This document shows, in pieces, positions 25,149 through 31,889 of a stretch of DNA of 60,049 nt (position 1 is its first letter; every line of letters begins with the position of its first letter). The notes beneath the pieces are model-generated. The model had not been told where the DNA came from. It saw nothing but the letters and a program-made list of their open reading frames with translations, and did not search any database. The DNA comes from an uncultured Allobaculum sp. Lineage in GTDB: Bacteria; Bacillota_I; Bacilli_A; Erysipelotrichales; Erysipelotrichaceae. Location: NCBI GenBank assembly GCA_910579655.1, contig CAJTVE010000009.1, forward strand, positions 1-60,049, in the 5' to 3' direction. A program made the position numbers and the translations under genes.

Positions 25149-26702
25149 ATGAGAAAAAATGGCGTGCTTTTGCACATCACCAGCCTCCCTTCCAAGTACG
25201 GGATCGGTACTCTTGGTCAGGAAGCTTTCAATTTTATTGATTTCCTCAAACGCTCTCACCAGCAGTTATGGCAGGTTCTGCCTTTAGGACCAACCAGCTA
25301 CGGTGACTCTCCGTATCAGTCCTACTCCACTTTTGCGGGTAACCCATATCTGATCGATCTGGATCTGCTTGAAAAAGACGGACTGCTCAAACCGGAAGAA
25401 TTCAAAGACCTGCAATGGTATGAAGAAGAGGACCGCGTTGACTTTGGCCTCATGTACAACCAGCGTTATAAAGTTCTCGACAAAGCGGTTGAACGTTTCC
25501 TGGCTAACCCGCCAGAAGACTATGCGCAGTTTCTCGAAGATGAAAAAGACTGGATCGATGACTACGCTCTGTTCATGTCTTTAAAAGACAAGCACGAAGG
25601 CAAGCCATGGCTCGAATGGGATCCAAAATACCGGAAATACGACGCCACAAAAGCGGAAGCCTGGAAAGAGGAGTTCAAGGATCGCATGGACTATTACAAA
25701 GTCCTCCAGTATCTCTTTTACAAACAGTGGAGAGCGGTTCGTAAATACGCTTCTGAAAACGGTGTTCAGATCATCGGTGACTTACCAATCTACGTTGCCC
25801 AGGACTCCGTGGATGCCTGGAGTAACCCGGAACTGTTCATCTTCGATGAAGATGGCAAACCATCTTTAGTGGCTGGCTGCCCGCCTGATGGATTCTCTGC
25901 TGACGGTCAGTTATGGGGTAATCCGATTTACGACTGGAAATACCACAAGAAAACCGGTTATGACTGGTGGATCCGTCGGATTGCGCATACGACAGAAGTT
26001 TACGATATCCTGCGAATCGACCATTTCCGTGGATTTGATTCCTTCTATGCCATCCCGGCTGGTGCTACAACTGCGAAAAAGGGTGAATGGCTTGAAGGAC
26101 CAGGCATGGATCTGTTCAATGCGGTTGAAAAGAAACTGGGGAAAAAGACCATTATTGCCGAAGACCTTGGCTATCTGACTCCATCTGTTAAGAAACTGCT
26201 TGCTGACACAGGCTATCCGGGCATGAAAGTTCTTGAATTTGCATTTGACTCCCGTGATGGATCTGGGGCAGAGTATCTTCCATATAATTATCCAAAGAAC
26301 AGTGTTGCTTATGCCGGAACTCACGACAATGACACAATCCGCGGCTGGTTCGAGAACATTTCGCCGGAAGATAAGAAATACGCCTGCGATTACATGGATG
26401 CCTACAACCCAGATGAATACAACTGGGAAATGATGCGTACTGTGATCGCCTCTCCTGCCGATACGACTCTCGTTCAGGCTCAGGATCTGCTCAATCTGGA
26501 TTCTTCTTCCCGAATGAACACGCCAGGACGTCTGGGCGGAAACTGGACCTGGCGCTTAAAACAGGGACAGCTCGATGACAATATTGAGGGCACTTTACGC
26601 TGGGTAACCGACCTGTATGGCCGTGGACCTGTTGTAAAAAAGCCTGAAAAAGGCACTGAAGACAAAGAACTTGTCGAAGAAGTAATGACTGCAGCGGACT
26701 AA
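25149..26702 (+). CDS. malQ: 4-alpha-glucanotransferase (amylomaltase)
   Basis: GH77 disproportionating enzyme that transfers glucan units between maltodextrins in the cytosol, making chains long enough for phosphorylase. The start MRKNGVLLHITSLPSKYGIG and the motif SPYQSYSTFAGNPYLIDLD are family hallmarks. Catalytic residues: nucleophile Asp in LRIDHFRGF, acid/base Glu in IIAEDLGYLTP, and the third Asp in GTHDNDTIRGW. Length 517 is normal. AAAGAAAGGA precedes the ATG. A terminator follows at 26796. It follows the regulator gene after a 283-base spacer with its own operator-like site. Confidence 0.96.
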   Translation: MRKNGVLLHITSLPSKYGIGTLGQEAFNFIDFLKRSHQQLWQVLPLGPTSYGDSPYQSYSTFAGNPYLIDLDLLEKDGLLKPEEFKDLQWYEEEDRVDFGLMYNQRYKVLDKAVERFLANPPEDYAQFLEDEKDWIDDYALFMSLKDKHEGKPWLEWDPKYRKYDATKAEAWKEEFKDRMDYYKVLQYLFYKQWRAVRKYASENGVQIIGDLPIYVAQDSVDAWSNPELFIFDEDGKPSLVAGCPPDGFSADGQLWGNPIYDWKYHKKTGYDWWIRRIAHTTEVYDILRIDHFRGFDSFYAIPAGATTAKKGEWLEGPGMDLFNAVEKKLGKKTIIAEDLGYLTPSVKKLLADTGYPGMKVLEFAFDSRDGSGAEYLPYNYPKNSVAYAGTHDNDTIRGWFENISPEDKKYACDYMDAYNPDEYNWEMMRTVIASPADTTLVQAQDLLNLDSSSRMNTPGRLGGNWTWRLKQGQLDDNIEGTLRWVTDLYGRGPVVKKPEKGTEDKELVEEVMTAAD

Positions 26703-26795
26703 TTCAGAGTTTTTTAGATTTTAGAATCTGTCCAAAACAGATCAGGACTTTGCCAATTTCCTGATCTGTAATTTATCCTTCCTATACCTCTTACC

Positions 26796-26837
26796 AAGAC
26801 AGGATATCTGCTCATTGCAGAAATATCCTGTCTTTTT
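26796..26837 (+). terminator. malQ terminator
   Basis: A perfect 12-bp stem (AAGACAGGATAT with ATATCCTGTCTT, loop about 15 bases) followed by T's. The stretch 26840-26950 shows nothing else. Confidence 0.9.
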
Positions 26838-26953
26838 CGGTTTTTCACAATTGCGCAATCTGATCCTCCACACCTGTTAGTGCTTTACGGTTATGTGGGA
26901 AATGCGGCCGGATGGCGGTAGGGCCACATACAACGTCTGGAGCATAGGACCAT

Positions 26954-26996
26954 CAAAAAATAGAAGGTGAACGCCAATTTTACGACGTTCGCCTTC
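26954..26996 (-). terminator. Terminator of the rpn locus
   Basis: GAAGGTGAACG (26963-26973) pairs with CGTTCGCCTTC (26986-26996) with one G-U pair; on the minus strand it is followed by ATTTTTTG. It lies 56 bases past the last small cistron of the rpn locus. Confidence 0.75.
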
Positions 26997-27052
26997 TTGA
27001 ATGGTTTATTAAACTCTATGAGGGAGTGATGTCTGGTGGATTGCCAGGGGGA

Positions 27053-27262
27053 TTACTGAGACTGCTGGAGTAATTCCAGATATTTTGACCAGTCACTTTC
27101 AGGAATTTCCAGCAGGTCGATGGCCTCCTTGCTGGAGAGATGGACATTTTTCATGACCGCATGAATCGAACGTAACGATTCTTCCTGAATCCCTTCCTGA
27201 ATCCCTTCCTGAATCCCCTTATGGATTCCTCTTTCTTCGATTGTTTCGCTTAAATTACACAT
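27053..27262 (-). CDS. Rpn C-terminal small protein, copy 2 (RpnS-like)
   Basis: A 69-residue protein starting MCNLSETIEERGIHK, then three GIQE units, then a helical domain (ESLRSIHAVMKN, HLSSKEAIDLLEIPESD). It is a tandem duplicate of the 57-residue protein encoded just upstream at 27264-27437. The two share about 80 percent of aligned residues and differ mainly by the 12-residue GIQE insertion. The start lies one base after the stop of copy 1 (TAA-A-ATG), with no ribosome site, so translation by reinitiation is likely. In full-length Rpn proteins this segment is the C-terminal end of the nuclease. In E. coli, small proteins from the corresponding region act as intragenic antitoxins (established for RpnS proteins). 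The role here is inferred. Confidence 0.8.
   Translation of the reverse strand: MCNLSETIEERGIHKGIQEGIQEGIQEESLRSIHAVMKNVHLSSKEAIDLLEIPESDWSKYLELLQQSQ
27181..27216 (-). repeat. Three perfect 12-bp repeats (GIQE codons) in the second small cistron
   Basis: CTTCCTGAATCC (plus strand) occurs three times in tandem at 27181, 27193 and 27205. It encodes Gly-Ile-Gln-Glu on the minus strand. Copy 1 of the small protein lacks the array. Rpn genes are known for such repeat-number variation. Confidence 0.95.
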
Positions 27263-27263
27263 T

Positions 27264-27437
27264 TTACTGTGGCTGCTTGAGCAGCGCCAGATATCTGGCT
27301 CGATCACTTTCAGGAATTTCCAGCAGGTCCATGGCCTCCTTGCTGGAGAGATGGGCGTTTTTCATGAGGGCATGAATCGAACGTAATGATTCTTTCTGGA
27401 TCCCTCTTTCTTCGATTACTTCGCTTAAATTACACAT
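27264..27437 (-). CDS. Rpn C-terminal small protein, copy 1 (RpnS-like)
   Basis: A 57-residue protein, MCNLSEVIEERGIQKE followed by a helical domain with HLSSKEAMDLLEIPESD. Its ATG follows the TAA stop of the nuclease frame directly and in the same reading frame, so a single in-frame stop codon separates what is normally one protein. AAAGGAGG ends eight bases before this ATG, an ideal ribosome site, which argues for independent translation rather than a dead tail. In intact Rpn proteins the MCNLSE segment continues from the nuclease. By analogy to RpnS of E. coli it may bind and inhibit the nuclease; this is inference. It is too short for usual gene-calling cutoffs. The repeated copy follows one base downstream. 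Confidence 0.85.
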   Translation of the reverse strand: MCNLSEVIEERGIQKESLRSIHALMKNAHLSSKEAMDLLEIPESDRARYLALLKQPQ

Positions 27438-28217
27438 TTAGGCTGCCTCCTTTTTCATCGATTGTGTCATCTGAATTCCATAGTCATTTTGAAGCGTTTC
27501 TGCTTTTTCAGCCGCGCTTTTGAGATCAGAGAGCAGAATATCCAGCATTCTCTGCGTACCATTGTAGTTTTCTGTTCCAGGTCCGCCAACACAGACGATG
27601 ATTACAGACATTAAATCGTAGTGACGGACAGGATCAATAGCATGGCCGACGATTGGACGTGGATGAATTTCATACGCGGTGACGGTATTTCTCTTCTTTA
27701 CCGGCGGATTGGTACAGATCCAGATCGAATAGACTTTCTTGATCTTTCCATATTGAGAATTTGTAAACTCACGCTCATTTTGTGAAGATAATAATCTTGC
27801 ACCGTAATAAATTCCTCGTTTTACGATTGGATATCCCGGATAGTACTTTTTTTGCGCTTCAATGTTGATAATCAGGCCAATCCGCTCATTTGTATGAGGA
27901 ACCAGTGCCCGATACAAAATATCGTAAGTCACCTCTCCCTCATTGACGGATTTATCCGCTGTATCCATGCCAGTGATGACCGGATTTGTCTGGTCCGGAT
28001 TGACTGGAATCACTGCGACCTCTGGAGTGCCTTCGATATATCGCCTGGCAATCTCATCCACAGAACAGTCCTGATACTCTTTCAGGTACGATTTCATCAT
28101 ATGAGCAAGAATTATCTTCTCTGACAACAGTCGTTTAAAGGCCGCGTCGTAGCTGGCTTTTTCTTCGGTGCTTTGCAGTTTGCCTGCAATGGATGTCGGA
28201 TGCTTTTGTTCGTCCAT
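27438..28217 (-). CDS. Rpn-family PD-(D/E)XK nuclease, C-terminus split off
   Basis: Rpn (recombination-promoting nuclease, PDDEXK_2) proteins are DNA endonucleases linked to recombination and antiphage defence. The N-terminal region has YDAAFKRLLSEK. The core shows the nuclease pattern: an Asp in EVTYDILYRALVP followed by the E-x-Q site in LIINIEAQKKYYPGYP, then ARLLSSQN and KVYSIWICTNPP. The frame ends at TAA after MTQSMKKEAA, 259 residues, about 57 short of the joined form, because the C-terminal part is encoded as separate cistrons downstream. AAAGGAGAAGAAGGA precedes the ATG and a TATAAT lies at 28234-28239. It interrupts an otherwise metabolic region and may be a transferred element. 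The nuclease residues look intact, so it could be active. Confidence 0.85.
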   Translation of the reverse strand: MDEQKHPTSIAGKLQSTEEKASYDAAFKRLLSEKIILAHMMKSYLKEYQDCSVDEIARRYIEGTPEVAVIPVNPDQTNPVITGMDTADKSVNEGEVTYDILYRALVPHTNERIGLIINIEAQKKYYPGYPIVKRGIYYGARLLSSQNEREFTNSQYGKIKKVYSIWICTNPPVKKRNTVTAYEIHPRPIVGHAIDPVRHYDLMSVIIVCVGGPGTENYNGTQRMLDILLSDLKSAAEKAETLQNDYGIQMTQSMKKEAA

Positions 28218-28233
28218 TCCTTCTTCTCCTTTA

Positions 28234-28239
28234 ATTATA
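28234..28239 (-). promoter_or_regulatory. -10 element of the rpn locus
   Basis: Perfect TATAAT on the minus strand, 17 bases before the nuclease ATG and next to its ribosome site. No convincing -35 was found; a start so close would give a very short leader. Confidence 0.4.
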
Positions 28240-28895
28240 AGTGATCGGAACGCTCACAACTTCTTTTGCCAGTTTTTCCTGATGCATACTCCTTGGACTG
28301 TATGATCCAAAGACCATCCAGAATGGAGAAATGCGGACTCGTTTGTCGTCATTTTTTTTGCTGGATGAAAAAAGCATTTGATCCAAGCGGTCTTTAGAAA
28401 GGTCAGGCAATGGAGTTAAGGTGAATGTTCACCTTGATATACGCGGCTTTTTAGGAAGTGTTTAAAACTCTTCCAAAAATCGAAGAAAATGGTCCTCTAC
28501 ATTTTGGAGTTTTCCGGTTGTTTGAGAAATGGGATCGAATTGGCAAAATTGCAGAAAAGAAGAAATGATTGGCGTAGAGCGCCCAATAAAGCCGGCCTGA
28601 GGGATTTTGAAAGGATTGAATTCGAACATCGGCTCGCTGGCTGTTTGGGGATGGATAGGCTGGAAAAGATTGATATGGACCTGCAAGATGGATCGGAAAG
28701 CTGAAACAAGCTGGAAACGCCGAAAAAGCCTGAATTGCAATCAAACCATATACAGCGAAATTACGGGATTTGTTCGAAAATGAAGAAGATTTCGGATTTT
28801 GAATTGGCAAAAGGCAAAAATTGGATACTTGCTGCAATCGGTACGAAAGACAAATATCAGGGAAAAGCAGGGCGTAAAATCGGTTAAATTCAAAC
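28240..28895. other. Gene-free spacer with a strong dyad
   Basis: No gene supported. AAGGTGAA and TTCACCTT flank TG at 28418-28435, a perfect 8-bp dyad that could be an operator. Open frames on the minus strand in 28451-28837 overlap each other and lack ribosome sites. Confidence 0.5.
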
Positions 28896-28964
28896 TTTAC
28901 AGTATGAAAATCAATCGTTTACAGAAGAGTAAATTGTGTAAAATTCCGATAAAGCCCGTGTAAA
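28896..28964 (+). promoter_or_regulatory. Phased TTTACA/TGTAAA boxes upstream of the Na/Pi cotransporter
   Basis: TTTACA occurs at 28896 and 28918, and its complement TGTAAA at 28937 and 28959. Each pair is exactly 22 bp apart, two helical turns. PhoP boxes of Bacillus are TTAACA-like repeats, so this could be a phosphate-response element. That link is inference from the downstream gene. Confidence 0.4.
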
Positions 28965-29074
28965 TGGCCTCAGATTCTTTGAAAAGTCACAGGAAACAGT
29001 CTTGTTCAATTGTAAAGAAGATGAAAAAATAGGAGTAATCAGTTTTTAGACTCTGAAAGAGTCAGGAGAGGAAA

Positions 29075-30835
29075 ATGAATTCAACTGTTTCTATGGTCCT
29101 CAGCCTTCTGACAGGGGTAGCGCTTTTCATTTTTGGAATGGGATCGATGTCAGATGGTCTGAAGAAAGTAGCGGGTAACAAGATGGAAATGATCCTGTAC
29201 CGGCTGACCAATTCACCCTGGAAAGGCTTTTTGCTGGGAGCTGCTGTAACCTGTGTTATTCAGTCTTCCTCAGCGACAACGGTTATGGTTGTCGGCTTCG
29301 TCAACTCCGGTATGATGAAAGTCACCCAGGCGATTGGTGTCATTCTTGGCGCCAATATCGGTACAAGTATTACGGGATGGATCGTCTGCATGTCCTTTTT
29401 GGATGGCGCAGGCTGGGCTTCCTATTTTTCATCGTCAACGATAACAGCTGTCATGGCCGTCATTGGCATGTGCATGTATATGTTTGGCAAGCGCGATTCG
29501 ATTAAAGCGTTTGGCAATATCCTGCTGGGTTTTGCGGTTTTAATGACGGGCATGAGCATGATGTCCGGTTCGGTTGCTCCGCTTAAGGAAAATCCACAGT
29601 TCATCTCCATGATGCAAACCTTAAGCAATCCATTGATTTCACTGCTCTTTGGTATTCTGGCCGCAGGCGTTTTACAGTCTTCCTCAGCGGCAGTGGGCGT
29701 TGTTCAGTCTTTGTCAGTAACTGGCGCTCTGACTTTCGAATCCTCTTTTCCATTAATTATGGGGATTGGAATCGGTGCTTCGTTCCCGGTTATGCTTGCT
29801 GCAATTGGGGCCAATAAAGATGGTGTGCGAACGGCACTTGTTTATTTACTGGCATCAATTATTTCAGCCGTTCTTGGCTGCGCACTGTTCTATCCGCTGG
29901 AAATGACTCATGTCTTCTCGTTTAACCAGATGATTATGGATCCATTCAGCATTGCGGCCGTAAACACGATTTTCCGTGCGGTTACGATGACTTTGATGCT
30001 TCCATTTACCAAAGCCATCAAGAAACTTACCTTCGTGCTTGTACCATCCAAGCCGGAAGAGGAAGAAGATCTCGACGATTTCGACAAACTCGAATCCCGC
30101 CTGCTGGCCAACCCGGACCTTGCTTACTCGGCTGCCATGGATGTTATGGATGGCATGGGTAGAAAAGCCAGGAAGGCAGTGATCCGTTCAGTCAATCTGA
30201 TCAATGATTTTTCCAATGAAGGCTACCGAAAGATCTGCGATCTGGAACAGTCACTGAATAAATATGAAGAGAAACTGGGAAAATACCTGGTGAAATTAAC
30301 GGCTGCTGGTGTTACGTATCGTGAATCGCAGAATATCTCGAAGTCTTTACAGGCCATTGCCGACTTTGAGGCGATCGGTGACTATTCCTTAACGATTGCT
30401 GATCAGACAAAAGCCATGAAGGAAAAGAAAGAGAAATTCTCACTGGAAGCCCTGGATGAGCTCAATGTCATTGCAGCGGCAGCGGAAGAAGCGGTCACAG
30501 TAACTGTCAATTCCTTCATGAACAACGATACAACGGAAATCAAGCGAGTCTTCGCCCTTTCCCAGCTTGTTTCGCTGTCTGCCAGCCAGATTAAAAAACG
30601 CCATATGGCCCGTTTAAAAGCCGGTACCTGCTCCATGGAACTTGGATTTGTACAGGCGGATATTATTTCCTGCTATCAGCGGATTGTTGATCATTGCGCT
30701 GCGATTGCTCTGGATATTGTCAAAGAAGCGGAAAAGGATTTCTCGATCCACCGGTATCTTCGTCAGTACACCACCGAGATGCAGCCGGATTATGCAAAAA
30801 TGCTCCAGCACTATGAAACAAAGTATTCGATTTAG
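29075..30835 (+). CDS. Na/Pi cotransporter with C-terminal PhoU domain
   Basis: A type II sodium-phosphate cotransporter. The membrane domain (residues 1 to about 310) contains two inverted repeats, each with the signature QSSSA (VIQSSSATTVMVV and VLQSSSAAVGVVQ). The cytosolic C-terminal part (about 340-586) is a helical PhoU-like bundle (for example SLQAIADFEAIGDYSLTIADQ). It would take up phosphate driven by sodium, with the PhoU domain regulating activity. CAGGAGAGG precedes the ATG. Length 586 fits the bacterial NptA/YjbB type. It is a single gene, with phased boxes upstream and a terminator behind. Confidence 0.92.
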   Translation: MNSTVSMVLSLLTGVALFIFGMGSMSDGLKKVAGNKMEMILYRLTNSPWKGFLLGAAVTCVIQSSSATTVMVVGFVNSGMMKVTQAIGVILGANIGTSITGWIVCMSFLDGAGWASYFSSSTITAVMAVIGMCMYMFGKRDSIKAFGNILLGFAVLMTGMSMMSGSVAPLKENPQFISMMQTLSNPLISLLFGILAAGVLQSSSAAVGVVQSLSVTGALTFESSFPLIMGIGIGASFPVMLAAIGANKDGVRTALVYLLASIISAVLGCALFYPLEMTHVFSFNQMIMDPFSIAAVNTIFRAVTMTLMLPFTKAIKKLTFVLVPSKPEEEEDLDDFDKLESRLLANPDLAYSAAMDVMDGMGRKARKAVIRSVNLINDFSNEGYRKICDLEQSLNKYEEKLGKYLVKLTAAGVTYRESQNISKSLQAIADFEAIGDYSLTIADQTKAMKEKKEKFSLEALDELNVIAAAAEEAVTVTVNSFMNNDTTEIKRVFALSQLVSLSASQIKKRHMARLKAGTCSMELGFVQADIISCYQRIVDHCAAIALDIVKEAEKDFSIHRYLRQYTTEMQPDYAKMLQHYETKYSI

Positions 30836-30846
30836 TAATCAATTAC

Positions 30847-30880
30847 AGGTCAGCTTCCTGCATGGGGAGGCTGGCCTTTT
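30847..30880 (+). terminator. Terminator after the Na/Pi cotransporter
   Basis: AGGTCAGCTTCC (30847-30858) pairs over 12 bp, with three wobbles, with the strand 30866-30877, followed by TTTT. Confidence 0.8.
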
Positions 30881-31157
30881 GTATTGAAAAGCGGATGAAA
30901 TCGATTACACCGTTCTCACACAGTGTCAAGTAAACGTAAAACGCTTAAATTGGGAATATGTAAGCGAATACGAACGATTCCAGATCGTGCAACAACGTGC
31001 AACAAAGCAGAATTAAACGAAACAGATGCACAAATCGTTGCATTTCAAAATGTTGAGGTATATAACAAAGGTGGTATTGAACCACCCCGTTCGAGGCCTA
31101 TATGCCCTTAACAACCAGAAAGCTGGATCAGGACTAAGCTCGTGAATATTCTAACAA
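30881..31157. other. Gene-free spacer
   Basis: No gene, RNA or promoter that I can support. A GTTCGAGGCC word near 31088 resembles a tRNA T-loop, but no cloverleaf forms around it. Confidence 0.4.
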
Positions 31158-31183
31158 GTAAAAAAACGGACCACCAGGTCCGT
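31158..31183 (-). terminator. Minus-strand terminator
   Basis: AACGGACC and GGTCCGTT flank ACCA. On the minus strand the stem is followed by TTTTTT. It ends the gene at 31200-31715. Confidence 0.85.
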
Positions 31184-31199
31184 TGATTGATCGGTTGGT

Positions 31200-31715
31200 T
31201 TATCGGCTTCGCTTAGCCTGCTTCCACTTTTGAAGACAGCGCTCAATCTCTTCTTTCTCACGACGGGAAATCATGAATTTCCCTTTCTTAGCAGAGAGTT
31301 CATACTGACTGCCGCCATACTTTTCCAGCGAGCGGATAGTAGAGTAGGGGATGTCGTCAGTATGGTAAACCAGCCCCTGTTTATAAAACAGAAGCCGGCC
31401 GTCATTCCAGCGCTGAACTGCTTTAGCCCCCAAAAAAACAGCGATCCCGATAAAACAGAGGGTCTCTGGCGAGAATCCGTTTTCTCCAGCCATCGTTAAC
31501 GACTGGCTGCCAAACGACAGAACGAAAAATGCCAGGACGATATCAAGAAACAGCCAACCCTGATCAAAGGTGGCTTTCACAGTACCGGGATGCAGTTTCA
31601 TGAAGTTTCGCTGATAGTCGAAGCTTTGTTTAAGTGAAACCGCTTGTTTATAGAGGAAGACGATACTCAGTGCGAGTATCAGAATCCCTAAAATCCATAA
31701 CGAATAAAAGGCCAT
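31200..31715 (-). CDS. Small membrane protein of unknown function
   Basis: I do not recognise the family. The 171-residue protein has an N-terminal membrane segment (residues about 3-24), two more at about 52-70 and 80-98, and a C-terminal cytosolic domain (about 105-171). That domain has a beta-rich run (LFYKQGLVYHTDDIPYSTI) then a basic helix (SRREKEEIERCLQKWKQ). The arrangement resembles small PH-like bacterial membrane proteins whose C-terminal domain binds a partner, but this is only a shape argument. A TCATATC/GATATGA dyad lies between it and glgP. It is a monocistronic unit ended by the terminator at 31158. Confidence 0.7.
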   Translation of the reverse strand: MAFYSLWILGILILALSIVFLYKQAVSLKQSFDYQRNFMKLHPGTVKATFDQGWLFLDIVLAFFVLSFGSQSLTMAGENGFSPETLCFIGIAVFLGAKAVQRWNDGRLLFYKQGLVYHTDDIPYSTIRSLEKYGGSQYELSAKKGKFMISRREKEEIERCLQKWKQAKRSR

Positions 31716-31748
31716 ATGGTGTGCTCCTCGTGATCACGTTATTTTTTA

Positions 31749-31770
31749 TCATATCAAATAGATGATATGA
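31749..31770. promoter_or_regulatory. Dyad in the divergent 31715/glgP spacer
   Basis: TCATATC (31749-31755) and GATATGA (31764-31770) form a perfect 7-bp inverted repeat. It lies 34 bases upstream of the minus-strand gene and 120 before glgP, so an operator serving either is possible. Confidence 0.35.
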
Positions 31771-31889
31771 GTGTGAATCTGAAAAATGCAAATTTTAGTC
31801 TCTGAAGTGCCCTGGAGATTAAATATTGCGTTCACATGATTAGATTTTGGCGAAGGGCTTCGGTAAGGTTCTATACAGGAGGATCTCTT

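Noticed and set aside
28451..28837. Overlapping minus-strand frames between the rpn locus and the Na/Pi cotransporter
   Set aside because: Several frames are open at once over the same sequence, with no start signal; a low-stop composition effect.
31055..31115. tRNA-like word GTTCGAGGCC
   Set aside because: No acceptor, D or anticodon stems can be formed around it on either strand.
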